Shown one piece after another: positions 49,400-59,519 of a stretch of 64,000 bases of DNA (positions within the stretch are counted from its first letter, which is position 1; each line of letters starts with the position of its first letter). Where the stretch lies: the NCBI GenBank assembly GCA_008508345.1, contig QNGE01001001.1, positions 83,014-147,013 of the forward strand. Reading direction: 5' to 3'. The stretch comes from Paragonimus westermani (lineage: Eukaryota > Platyhelminthes > Trematoda > Plagiorchiida > Troglotrematidae). The position numbers and the translations under genes were made by a program. The notes beneath the pieces were generated by a model. The model was not told where the DNA came from. It saw nothing but the letters and a program-made list of their open reading frames with translations, and made no database searches.

Positions 49400-49575
49400 G
49401 TTTGTAATTCATAACCGAACATTCTGTGCCATTGTGGTTTTTATGCATGAGTAATTATGTTGTGCAAATACAAATTACACTGCAATTTCGTTCGCCAGCG
49501 TGCTGTGTTATTACTAATTGGTGAAACCTACCTCTGGGGTTGAGCTAAGTACACAACTTTTTAAAATTGAGTATT
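49400..49575 (+). repeat. 5' direct repeat (LTR) of the internally deleted gypsy element
   Basis: This segment begins TGTTTGTAATTCATAACCGA and shares CATGAGTAA..A.GTTGTGCA.ATAC blocks in the same order with 50952-51135. The copies have diverged substantially. It lies directly upstream of gag and, with the downstream copy, is read as an LTR pair. Exact ends are uncertain. Confidence 0.65.
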
Positions 49576-49589
49576 CAATGTATCACAAC

Positions 49590-50360
49590 TGATGTCGCGG
49601 TCAAGATATACTTCACGACGGATTTATGTAAGTTGGAAAATCCGACTATCCATTCAAGGTCACGGGAAGTCTAAGGTTATCTGGAAATCCTTTGAATTTG
49701 ATGTAGTACCCGTAAAGATGCGAAGGACAAAAGGAAAACGTCGCATTTCATCACAGTCGTTGACAAGGATGCATATACTCGGATTAGAAAATTGGTGTTC
49801 CTGGATTCGCTTCTTTCACTTCCGTCTGATTTTTCAAAGCATCTGCTGCTCAAGCATGTTTAGCCTGTCAGCTTAGAAACTGCGGAAACAGCTAACTTCT
49901 ATACTTTGATGAGAAAAGAAAACCAAGAATTCTACACATTTATTCTTCAAACTCAAACTCAAGCAACAAAGTGCGATTCCGGTGATCAACTACATACTCA
50001 AATAAGAGATCGATTAATTGCAGGCATCAATGCTCACAGTCTCCAGCCGAAGTTGTCATCGCTGAAGGAGGCATTTTCTCATATTGTCAGAGCTCTCTGT
50101 GAACAATGTCAGGGTGTGAAGGCTGTGGTAAACGAAGAATCAGCTGTGTTATATAACGCCAACAGTGCTGGAAAGCAGACAGACCAACAACAGCAGCAGC
50201 TCAAAAATGTAACTTGTCAAAGAATTGACAGTTTGATCACATTACTCTAACCCGGATTCTGCCCAACGCTGGGGTAACTGTGAGACATGTGGTCATGAAA
50301 ATTCTCGGCCTGCGTTCCCACTTTGCAATTCCAAATGCCATAAGCGAGGCGGGGAGGTTA
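49590..50360 (+). pseudogene. Ty3/gypsy gag with zinc knuckle
   Basis: The plus strand encodes a retroelement gag in two or three frames. DKDAYTRIRKLVFLDSLLSL near 49770 is followed by a stop; then, from 49906, RKENQEFYTFILQTQTQATK and the hallmark HTQIRDRLIAGINAHSLQPK (capsid C-terminal region) can be read. A knuckle-like NCETCGHENS..CNSKCHK segment lies near 50275-50345. It differs from the ISAVPP-type gypsy copies and belongs to the gypsy group with an RDRLxxGI gag. Stops separate the segments, so it is not functional. Confidence 0.75.
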
Positions 50361-50390
50361 CATTCGAGCCGCCTGCCGTAGTTCGAAGAA

Positions 50391-50816
50391 TTGTTCAATC
50401 CTGAGTTCGGTAGGAGGGGAAGGTCTCTCATTCGACTTTCAATTTGTTGTTCTTATTGTAGTTCTGTTGAGTCTACCAACCAAGTAACACAACCATTCAC
50501 TGTTAACAATAGTCCCAAACATTCCCTTAGTGTCCATACGGGTAGTGTTGAATCTTTCAGTTCTGTTGATTGCATGAAGCGTCTGGAACATTCTGTCTTC
50601 TTGAGGCCTGCCAATATTTTTGGTACGAGTGCCGTCGGGAATGCTTTACCTATTCTTGACGAATGTGAATCTTTACCCACAGATAAGCAATCCGTCACTT
50701 ATACATGTACATTTTTTGTCACCAACTCTGGCCCATCTATTGTTGATCCTGAGTTCATGAAAAATGTAAAGCTATCTTTTTCACTGTTTTGGAACTTCTG
50801 TAATTTCCATCTCTGA
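50391..50816 (+). pseudogene. Ty3/gypsy protease fused to a deleted pol, Asp to His at active site
   Basis: The 141-codon frame contains LSVHTGSVESFSSVDCMKRL, which aligns with the retroviral-type protease start (LVDTGSxESFIS). The catalytic aspartate of D-T-G is histidine here. The second half (FFVTNSGPSIVDPEFMKN) matches the family's GxxxIxGxDxMK segment. Right after it the RT, RNase H and integrase domains are absent and only a short hydrophilic tail (EEVSATHPEQAGSPGRVKKK) remains before the 3' repeat. The element therefore lost about 3 kb of pol. Confidence 0.7.
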
Positions 50817-50951
50817 GTCTGTTTCAGATTTGAATTCGGTTACTGAAGAAGTATCTGCAACCCACCCGGAGCAAGCAGGAAGTCCTGGGCGTGTGAAGAA
50901 GAAGCAACGTCATTAGTACGACAGCTCGGAGTTGCATTTGAACTGTGCAAG

Positions 50952-51135
50952 TGTAATGATTGTAATTCATAACCGAACATTGTATGCAGTTTATGTCGTA
51001 CCGCATGAGTAACTACGTTGTGCAGATACGGATTACATTACGATTTTATCGGCTAACGTGCTACAATATTACCATCGCACAGAGAATTGATCTAGGTTTG
51101 ACCTAAGCGCACTTCCCATTACTATTGGGTACTCC
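50952..51135 (+). repeat. 3' direct repeat (LTR) of the internally deleted gypsy element
   Basis: Matches 49400-49575 in direct orientation, starting TGTAATGATTGTAATTCATA. It closes a 1.7-kb unit made of LTR, gag, protease and LTR. Confidence 0.65.
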
Positions 51136-51438
51136 AAACTACCATAATATATATCGCACTGGTTGTCGTAGTTCACGTGAGCATTTCAAATTTCCTCATT
51201 ATGCTTTATTCTTGCTCACATCAGTTCCTTACATGCGAAGAACTATTCGACGAAGTCCGGGCATTAAAAACCGCACGTTGGTTGGAGAGTGCACTAAGTC
51301 TTCAACAGTCTGAACATTTTCAGGCTGTTAACCAAATACCATTCGGTTACCGGCACGTCGGCTGACCGCATTTCAAGGCTTTTGTATCTCCTCATACGGC
51401 GATTGTGTAGTTCACCCGTATAGTGCTTCTGAGTCAAA

Positions 51439-51819
51439 ATGAGTCGAAAACGGTCATTTGGACGCGGAACGAAGTTTTCACAATTTCTTGTGAAGTATCG
51501 AGATGAATTTTTTTCAGAACAGGCATGTGAATTTATTGACTACAATGATTGTGTTGCAACGAGAAAAAATGAATTAGCTTTGCTCTGTGCCACGTGTGAA
51601 TTTACTGAAATCGATGTGCCTTTTACCAGCGCTGCTGGTCTGATCAATCCTCTTCAAACCAACATGATATGTGGCAACCACGTGCGCTTCGCTGAAATAA
51701 CTTGGATGCACACCGTAATGTTAGACATTCTCCAAGTGGCAATTGTGAACTCAGGAGACCGGGTTTTTCAGATGAGAGAGCATCTTTGTTGCGCCCCCAA
51801 ATTGACGGCCATTGTATGA
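51439..51819 (+). CDS. Unassigned 126-codon frame with ATG start
   Basis: The frame starts at ATG 51439 with a basic N-terminus (MSRKRSFGRGTKFSQFL), continues with KYRDEFFSEQACEFIDYNDC and has several cysteines (LLCATCEF..). The basic start followed by an aromatic helix and paired cysteines resembles the N-terminal region of hAT-like transposase or CGGBP1-like proteins, but the His/Cys spacing is not clear enough to claim it. It starts about 300 bp after the deleted gypsy element. A related short sequence (TATCTCCTCATA..GGCG) occurs on both sides of it, near 51390 and 52311, and might mark element ends. Confidence 0.3.
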   Translation: MSRKRSFGRGTKFSQFLVKYRDEFFSEQACEFIDYNDCVATRKNELALLCATCEFTEIDVPFTSAAGLINPLQTNMICGNHVRFAEITWMHTVMLDILQVAIVNSGDRVFQMREHLCCAPKLTAIV

Positions 51820-52571
51820 GTGGGATAAACATTCTGACCCTCGTAATGGTCCAGACAGAGCTCTAGTATGGTGTCTGGTGCTGCTAGCTGCACCTTGTAT
51901 GCCACATGTAATGTACAAGCCAACCAATAAACAAGTCTTCTTCACAACTTTATCTGTTTATCTGAAGGCACACCGGATTTACTCCAACCCCACCCCTTTT
52001 GGTCATTTGTACGCCATCTGAGCATCCCGCAGATTCCGACTCCATTTGTTCCACCCTCTCACCCTTCCTTATGGACACTTCTACTGTACTTTCTTTTATG
52101 GAGGCCGGCGCATATAATTCCCACTGAGATACTGATGGCCATACAGCAACTGCAACAGAGCGATACCACTCCAACTTCTAAAAAAGAATGGACCGTCCGT
52201 AGTAATCATTTTTAATGGCCTGGAAGTTCCTGATAGTGGAAATTACTGGGTTTGTTGTTATTGGACGCACACTTGCTTGCTAGCAACGTGCACATTTTTT
52301 GACCTTTTTATCTCCTCATATAGGCGCAATGCTACTTAATCCACGGAAACCTGATTGAGACATTAGACAAGTAAATAAGTATTATGGGCTATCATGCGCC
52401 ACACATGAATTTTGGTCTTGAACGTGGTTGGGGATACATGAGTTAATGAAAGGAACATTTCAGAAGCCTCGTCTTTGATGTGGATGATGACTATTTGTGG
52501 CTATTTGTATCTATTAGCCGAGTTTCCGTGATGTTTACGAACAAGCAGATGGCCCACAAATATTCTGGTAA

Positions 52572-52784
52572 CTATTAGACCAACACATCTGTGATCTCAC
52601 CTCAACAACCGAAATCCACTCTGCTGCGGTGTTCGTCTTGGAGCATTTCCCGAAAAGTGATAACAGCGTAACCCGATTCCTGATTGAATTTAATCTTGTT
52701 ACGAAAGTGCTTGTCATGTCCCATCGTCAAACTGAATTTGTTCACGAGAATACATTCTTCACTCTGTCTACAAACATGAATTAG
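52572..52784 (+). CDS. Unassigned 70-codon frame, possible exon
   Basis: A stop-to-stop plus frame with coding-like composition (HSAAVFVLEHFPKSDNSVTR, FLIEFNLVTKVLVMSHRQTE). It lies about 250 bp upstream of the PH-like exons on the same strand and could be part of the same gene. No motif is certain, and there is no clear acceptor at its start. Confidence 0.2.
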   Translation, partial: LLDQHICDLTSTTEIHSAAVFVLEHFPKSDNSVTRFLIEFNLVTKVLVMSHRQTEFVHENTFFTLSTNMN

Positions 52785-53034
52785 GATAGACTTTTTTGAA
52801 TTCCCCCTACATAGTAGCCGAGATAGTTATGGAACATTCCACTGTTTGCTTAGACATCCCCATAAACGTAGAAACACCAATATGAGTATGACAGATGCAG
52901 AATACTAACTCACGAGGAACGGGATACACTCAAGTGACCTGAATGGTAGCACCGAATGAAACACGATTTTTATTATTACGCAAGCACATCATGTTTAATA
53001 CTGCACACTGCGGCAGTTAATTGTTCCACGCAAG

Positions 53035-53415
53035 CCAAAAAACGTGCGCTTGACGGTGGTCAGTAAAGAGCGTGGGGTCTTTGCAGTTGATGGGACGCGG
53101 GAGGACTGTTAGTATCGCGCTAGTAATCTTACAGGCAGAATTGTTCCTGACGGTCCGTTTACTATCTGGGGGAACTCTAGTTATCTGTTTGCTGCTTGCT
53201 GTGAAGCTATGGAAGACTGGTTGCGTGTAACGCTCCCAGTAAAAACAGATACGTCGCTAAGTAACATTCCCTTCGATGCCGCGAGGAGGCGCCCCTACTT
53301 GGTCCTTATTGAATATTTTTGTCACACGGATGCGCACGGTGTCAATTCTGTGCCTCTAGGAAACGGAGGAAGAGATATTCCCTCTCACTGCCTCGACCAT
53401 TACACATTACCTTAA
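53035..53415 (+). CDS. Candidate exons encoding the C-terminal half of a PH domain
   Basis: The plus strand reads VRLTVVSKERGVFAVDGTRE, then RIVPDGPFTIWGNSSYLFAA and CCEAMEDWLRV. The last part fits the end of a pleckstrin homology domain: a strand with F-x-I, the Y-x-L/F-x-A strand, and the C-terminal helix with the conserved tryptophan (MEDWL). PH domains bind phosphoinositides or proteins at membranes. A TAG interrupts the frame at 53109-53111. It is removed without changing phase if 53108-53134 (GTTAGT to TTACAG, 27 bp) is an intron. The frame then runs to TAA at 53413-53415. The 5' end at 53035 follows a CGCAAG acceptor-like site. Without the intron this would be a pseudogene. The parent family is not identified. 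Confidence 0.42.
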
Positions 53416-54589
53416 GTGTGACGTTTATCCCTCACATTAGAGAAATTCCACAATTGAACCCGATCATCTAGGTGGCTTAACAACTATCACAACATCAGCA
53501 ACAACTTTCTATCTCCTAAAGTATTTCAAAAGATGATAAGATGGCACATGCTCTGTTCCGCATTATCACAAAGTCTCGCCAGTTACGCCCAGCATAGTGA
53601 ACGTTCTTATATTGTGTGCCAGTAGAAATTCCTTATTCAAAAGTTAGCTGATTTTAACAATATAGTTGTCAGATTGTTGCATTTGTGGAAGACTTGCTCA
53701 CGTGTCCCATGGGCGCCTTTAGATCAAAGTGCTATCCTCCGGTTCACGTGCCATTCAGCTTTGTCGATTTGCCCTCTGCCCCAGAAGTCGCTCGTAAAAA
53801 GTGAAGGTAGAAGGAACATGCACAGTTATCACCGTGGTTTCTTGAAAAAACCTTTCGGTAGCTGATTTTTCGTATGTATATGCGTGACTAAAATTGTCAA
53901 CCGTGGGAAACCACGTCTGCTTGTTACCAATTTTCAAGTCATCTCTACGTTTCCATCTGGAAATCACAGCATTTTCTGGGGGAAATATATAGTATGACTT
54001 CGTTGCTGAGGTTTTGGTATCAAACATAGATGACGGAATTCTCATTTAACAAACCTGACGTCACTCCTCATGGTAGTCATACACTAAATGACCCTATGTC
54101 GTTGAAAGGTACCCCAAACACCATCGCAGTGTGAGGATATGTTCAATGGATCAGTGGGTTGTGAACGAAAGTAGGGGACTGGAGCTATTGGGAGTTTCAC
54201 AACTCGATGGGTAAAATCTCAAGGTCCTCGGCAGTGGACTGACGTGGGAAAATAGGTGTAGTGTCCGAAATAATGCAACAGATGTTCGTCACAACTGATG
54301 GCAACATCTATCGCATATGTCACATCAGATCCCGGTTCCCATTTTTTGTCACACTGCCTGTTAAGGCATGTATAACAGACACGAAGCATATTACCGGCAA
54401 GATGCTTATCTGGCTTAGATGACCATATTCATAATTAGTTGATCGGAGTGGACATGGCAAATAACGATAATATACCTGTAAAGTACACTTTACCAAACAA
54501 ATGCGAGACACAAGAAAAGAATAACAAAACGAGAGGGGGAACTTGATAGTTAACAGAAACAACATTGCCTGGTAGACCATTCCAAGCCT
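53416..54589. other. Stretch without a supported gene
   Basis: No element or exon recognised. The minus frame at 53755-54045 has no motif. Confidence 0.35.
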
Positions 54590-56130
54590 TGCGAGCGCGC
54601 AATAGAAGAAGGCTGTTTGTATTCCAGTCTCCTATGCTGGACCTCTAGTTTTAAGAGGTTGCCCCTTAGTCCTGTGCTATTTTCTCTGTTTACCATCGGG
54701 CCGTAGGGATGATTAGGGGACTTTACTATCGAACAGGTTAATACCTAGTAGACGATACTCTAGGAGTACGCTTTCGAAGATTTCAACCTTTTCCCATACG
54801 GCCTAGTTTTCAGATCCCGGACTGCCTCAGTGGCTTGACGCTGCACAGTCTCCAGGAGCAACTCGTCCGTTTAGGGATACGGAAGACAGATCGCTGTTCC
54901 CTTCTCCAGATGTTATAACATAGCTGGAACCGACTAGGGTTTAAATGTCCGAAGAGACTTATCAATGAGGCCAAAGTGTTACTGGCCTTTTTTCATTTAT
55001 TTCAGCGGTCGCAGAGCTCAACATAGTGTGCAGAACAGTGGTTCCTAGGTCATTCTCGATAAGAACTGCCGGGAGCTTGCATCCACCGAGGCGATATGTG
55101 TTGTTTAGGGAGCTGCAAATGTGCATAACTTCACTCTCACCGGTAGTAAACCCAAGACGGCTCGTTAGAGACCAACTGAACGGAGTGTCCAGGTTCCTCT
55201 GTAGGACGGGAGAATGATTGGCAGTTTCGGGTGCACACCAAATTTTGACGTCGTCAGCGAACGTCAATAACAGGGGGGTTATTGAAAACAGAGGATCCTT
55301 GATAAATATCAAAAATAGCAGGGGGTCAAGAATAAACCCTTGGCTACTCCACCGAATCTAGGCCTGCAGGTGAAAAACGCTAACATCAACGCGCGTCATG
55401 TACAGACGGTTGGCAAGACACGACTGAAGCCACAATGGAAAAGCCTACCGATCAGGACGGCACGGCACACGCAGTCGAGTGGTTCAACGAAGTCGTGATG
55501 GGCGACATCCAGTCCATTGTTATGACCAACTGCTCTGGTCCACTGATCGGTGGATATCAAAAGATTTGTGTTTCAAGAACGGGCCTTTCGAAATCCATGT
55601 TGTACACTAAACAACTCACGATAAGTGACGTGCTTATAAAGCGAGTCATACACAGGCGCCTCTGAAATTTTGGAGACACTTGATTGCAAGGCAATTGGTC
55701 TATAACAACTGGGACGATTGTGTCTACCACTCTTGAAAACGGGTATGATACTGGTGAGTTTCCAGCTGCTGGATACTGTTCCTTGGGAGACAGATTGCGT
55801 ACACAGTGGTCCAACTGGACCAGCAAGCTGTTCGGCCGCCTCCCGCCCGTCTTTGTGAGGTATACCGTCTAAGCCAGGAGAGTTGTCGTTAAAGCACATG
55901 AGTTCAGTTAACAACGTCTAGTAGTAAATATTCGCAATGCAACTGCCATCAATTTCAGTGTATGGACGAACCTGAGGAACTGATGGCGACTGCGCGAAAA
56001 AGCCGCTGTAAAACTCAATGAGAAAATGAGCGGCCGCCGTGGCAGCGCTAGTAGGGTCTGATGAGCCTCAGAGTTGTGGAACTCCAGCTTTTACCTTACG
56101 AGTTAATTCCACAGGTCAAAAACGACTACT
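54590..56130 (-). mobile_element. CR1/jockey-type LINE remnant, RT to C-terminus (LINE-1)
   Basis: Reading the minus strand from 56130: a pre-RT segment (AHFLIEFYSGFFAQSPS), RT block NSPGLDGIPH near 55870, SSWKLTSIIPVFKSG, CYRPIALQSSVSKISEAP and QHGFRKARS near 55580. The catalytic box is FADDVKIW, with GACGAC at 55250-55255, both aspartates intact. Next come WSLTSRLGFTTGESEVMHIC, then the C-terminal thumb and tail: TVQRQATEAVRDLKTRPYGK and LLKLEVQHRRLEY near 54640-54860. Stops and frameshifts separate the blocks and the endonuclease is absent, as in typical 5'-truncated LINE copies. It runs opposite to the FAM184-like gene that begins 1.4 kb to its right. Confidence 0.85.
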
Positions 56131-57562
56131 TCGGTCGGCGATAAGGCGTTCCGTAAGAAGTTGGTGATAATGAAAATGATCACATCAAAGTGACGATGTA
56201 CGACGATTCCTCAAGGCAAATTAATTTTGCCCTCCCGAAAGTAGGTGAAACCAGACGTACAATAAGCTACAGGGAGCATTCAGCGTTTCCTCCCGCTGCC
56301 TTCTTTCACTTCCATAATTTGTGCGTACAACTCTATCGATGCTGAGACCTTTGCACATTTATCTTGAACTTTCCGCTGATGTCTACTTCTTTGTTTATTT
56401 TAGGTGGCCCACCTGCGTATAACTCGACATGTTCCATGCCACATGAACTTCTTCAAAACGGTGAAATTATTCCTCCTTGAACGATTTCTGTGAACGATCC
56501 TAAAGCTCTCGAATGACGTGCAATTCACATGCCGGACGTGACGCTGCGCGGATCACTGCCTTGTATCTGTACCACAAATATACTCGATGCGACTGTTTGT
56601 TCGCGTTTTTCCTTTGATTTTGGATTGTTTCCGAATTGTCCGTGATCGCCGTCCAGTGTATAAATCACAATTTATTCTTACAATTACACATTCTCAGTTT
56701 AAGTGTCACGCGTTTCATGTAGTCGCCTGTGCAAGACTGCAAACCGAGCATTAATCAATCCCTAACGAACAGTTAGGAGAATTTTACTGGGTTAACCAAC
56801 CCATCTGGGTTCCAGAAACGACCGTTTACAGAGTCGTACCTGACCATCTTTACAAACCGCTTAATAAAAACTTGGCTCCTATTATTGTTGAGCATTTCAT
56901 GAATTGAAAATTCAGCAAGAAGAAAATTATTAGGCAAGCATTTTGAACACCTCACTGACGTTCATTTTCCACCGCCTCATATCAGGTTGTCCGCCCACGT
57001 ATAACTCAACGTGTTTCACTCAATATGAACGACCGTCGAGAAATGACGTTCCTCCAACACTGATTAAGTTGAACGCTTGTGAAAGTCTTAACCTGGCGTT
57101 AACGTGACGTTATGTAGAACACGGCATGGCTATTGTGTACCTCAATACTTTTGCGTCCTTCCTCCGAATCTGGAACGTACGAAAGCTGCCCGTAATCGCT
57201 GTTCTGTGTTAAACCGCTGTCGGTCGTTAGAGCTTCGAGTCGGACCCCATACACACTGTCAAATATCAGATTACTTCGAAGTGCAGTGAACCTTGAAACC
57301 CTACAAGACCCAGACACACGACTGTGTGAGTTAGTGTGCGGTACATTACGAGAAAATTGGTGCCATTATCCCTGCGGCGTCCACTGAGATGAGCACTTGT
57401 GCTGATACCGTTCTCTGTGACATTATAAAGCGTGTAGTGCACAATCCAAGGGACTTCTGGCTACACGGCTACTTTTTGGGAACGTCCGAATAAATCCACT
57501 ATATATGGCGACCTTCAAACGACCTTGGTATTAGTAACGCGTAAGCGCTGCTTTCAAACAAT
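56131..57562. other. Region upstream of the FAM184-like gene
   Basis: No element recognised. This stretch should hold the promoter or 5' UTR of the FAM184-like gene. I see no convincing TATA box. An in-frame TAA at 57542 fixes ATG 57563 as the first possible start of that frame. Two similar blocks occur at about 56395-56510 and 56975-57075 (GTGGCCCACCTGCGTATAAC and GTCCGCCCACGTATAACTCA), so a diverged repeat is present. Confidence 0.4.
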
Positions 57563-57939
57563 ATGCCATCTGTGGTGAATCCTGTAAATGTTGCCGTTAC
57601 TTGTGCTCCAGGGCAGGAACCGGTTATTAGCAACCTTCATTATAAAATGTCTAAAAAGATCGCTCAGTTGACCAAGGCATGTTCAACTTTTAGCTGCATT
57701 AATTTCTTGCAATTTAGGTGATTTATATGTTGAACAGTAAGAACGAAGACACCGAAAACATGTTAGAAAACCTAATCGAAGCCCATAAAAAAGAAATAGA
57801 CACCATCGCTTTGAATGAAAAGTTCAGTACCGCCCGCTATCACGAGATGATTGAGGAAGAAATTCAGTATCGTTCTCAAATTTCCGCACTCAACACAAAG
57901 GTTCAGGAATTTGCTTCGGAAATATATCTCCAGAAGGAA
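57563..57939 (+). CDS. FAM184: FAM184-family coiled-coil protein, first two coding exons
   Basis: Exon 1 (57563-57676) starts at the first ATG after an in-frame stop and ends with LHYKMSKKIAQLTK. Exon 2 starts at 57718 with VIYMLNSKNEDTENMLENL. Joined, this matches the conserved N-terminus of FAM184A (KMSKKIAQLTKVIYALNTKN), a long coiled-coil protein of poorly known function. The rest of exon 2 is charged and heptad-like (HKKEIDTIALNEKF, EMIEEEIQYRSQISALNTK), parallel to the vertebrate EEEIQQILAETREKI region. The intron is 41 bp with GC-AG borders (AAG|GCATGT..TTTAG|GTG); reading through it would stop at a TGA at once. A consensus donor GTGAGT at 57940 ends exon 2 in phase 0; otherwise the frame stops at 57987. 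Only the N-terminal 112 residues of a protein of probably over 1000 are present. Confidence 0.85.
57677..57717 (+). other. 41-bp GC-AG intron of the FAM184-like gene
   Basis: The intron begins GCATGT and ends AATTTAG. Its borders are fixed by continuity of the conserved QLTK-VIY sequence on either side. Its length is not a multiple of three. Very short introns near the 5' end of genes are known in flatworms; the GC donor is the rarer class. Confidence 0.8.
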
Positions 57940-59519
57940 GTGAGTAAGCAGCTTTTGGATTATCTACGGGACAATCATTCAGCATGATAAACCTAACACA
58001 CCTTTCAGAACGTACATATTGTATACATTATGTACGCTGGTTCACAATGCTTTCGAATGATTCCAACGATCAATGCACCGAATCAATTCTAGGATTGAAA
58101 CCACCCGGTTTCAATGAGGTTGTCTGTTGCCGTATGTAGCGTCATCCGTTGGTCTGAAAGACGATCGTTGAAAAGAGTTGGTGTCAACGCTATAGCTAAG
58201 AACAGCGTAACATTGAGGGTTTAATAAGATTTCAAGTAAACGTGATTCCATCGACCTCTTGATGCAGTCTTCATAGATGCGGCTAAGGGTTTTAAAAGGA
58301 GGGTTTCAGTGATTGAATACCCCGTAAGAACAGAAGTGCCACATGTGGAAGTTTTGTTGGAACTGATCCAACGGAATAATACCCAGTCATTATTCACTAT
58401 GGAAAACCGGTCGACATTGAAAAGCGGAGATTCAGCTCACTGGCCGCCGTATGCCGGTATCGATCATAAGAAACAGATTGTACAGAGAAGTATGTCGAGC
58501 TGGCGAGTAGTGGGGCGAGTTGTGAACTTAGTCCCGGGACTGATTTCCCAAAATAGCTAGCTAGACTAAAACAAAAGTAGAGGAAGAACCAAAATCACCA
58601 GAAAGATACAGATGAGTGTGTCTATCGAAACATTGTTTATTATGATCGCTACAGATTTGAGGACGGAGCTTTGAAGGCTCATTGTCATAAACCTGTCCAC
58701 CGCTTCCAACCTGTAAGATAAAATAACTGTCCAACAAGCCCTATGCCAGCAAGTATGTTCTTCTTGTAGTCGATTTACACGGCTTGACTGGCAAACTCAA
58801 GCAGTTGTCTCATATAACCTCTCCGTGGTACGTTTGAAATGCTTTCTTATCAAGGCGGAGAAAAATCCTTTCTATAATTTCAAGAATAACAAGCCTCTGT
58901 TTTGTGATCATCTTTGGAAGGTACTCAAAAAGATAAATTAAAAGACATCCAAATCCTCAGGTCGATTTTTGTGGTGCTTGCTTGGCTGAATTTGTAGTGT
59001 TCATGGTAGAGTTGCTGAATAGCCTAAGTAAATGCAAGCGTACCTCACTGGGCTGTCGGTAACAGCAAAATGAAAGAATGCAAAAGAACATTAACAGGGG
59101 TTCCAGCAAGTTGAAGTAATCGAAGAATTTGACCAAAAGAAGATGTTCAAGGTGACCGCCATAATATTCTAACTTACCAGTTCCTAAGAAGCAAGTATAG
59201 TACGTAGTTACCGCGAACGGCAGAAGATCCATCAGAGCTGCCACGATGTTCTTAGTACGTCGGAGCTAAAGAATTGGATAAGAGATCCGTGGAGTGTCGT
59301 CAAAGACATACGCCACAAAAAGGAGAGCAGATCGGTGTGTACAAATTATGTATTTTACTGCAGTGTCGCTTTATTTAATTTGAACACAAGCAAACGCGAT
59401 GAAAAAACGTTGTTGTACAAAAATTAAACATCGTGAGTAACTGAAAACATGAAAAACTGTGCAAGTTTTCTGCGAATCATGGATGCATTATCAGAAACTA
59501 CACCCAGTGAGCGCAGTTG
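57940..59519. other. Start of a long intron of the FAM184-like gene
   Basis: Begins with the GTGAGTAAG donor. No exon or element is recognised up to the LINE-2 copy. The 83-codon frame at 58309-58560 has no coiled-coil character and no splice borders that fit. Confidence 0.45.

Noticed and set aside
53405..53415. Treating the PH-like frame as a complete small gene
   Set aside because: No start codon in context and only half a PH domain; exons of a larger gene or a pseudogene are more likely.
52572..53415. RasGAP-plus-PH gene joining the 52.57-kb frame with the PH-like exons
   Set aside because: The first frame has only a loose resemblance to RasGAP helices, and the RasGAP core with its arginine finger is nowhere between the two.
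55435..55872. Plus-strand ORFs at 55026-55217, 55435-55665 and 55684-55872
   Set aside because: They are antisense to the recognisable RT of LINE-1 and have no motifs of their own.
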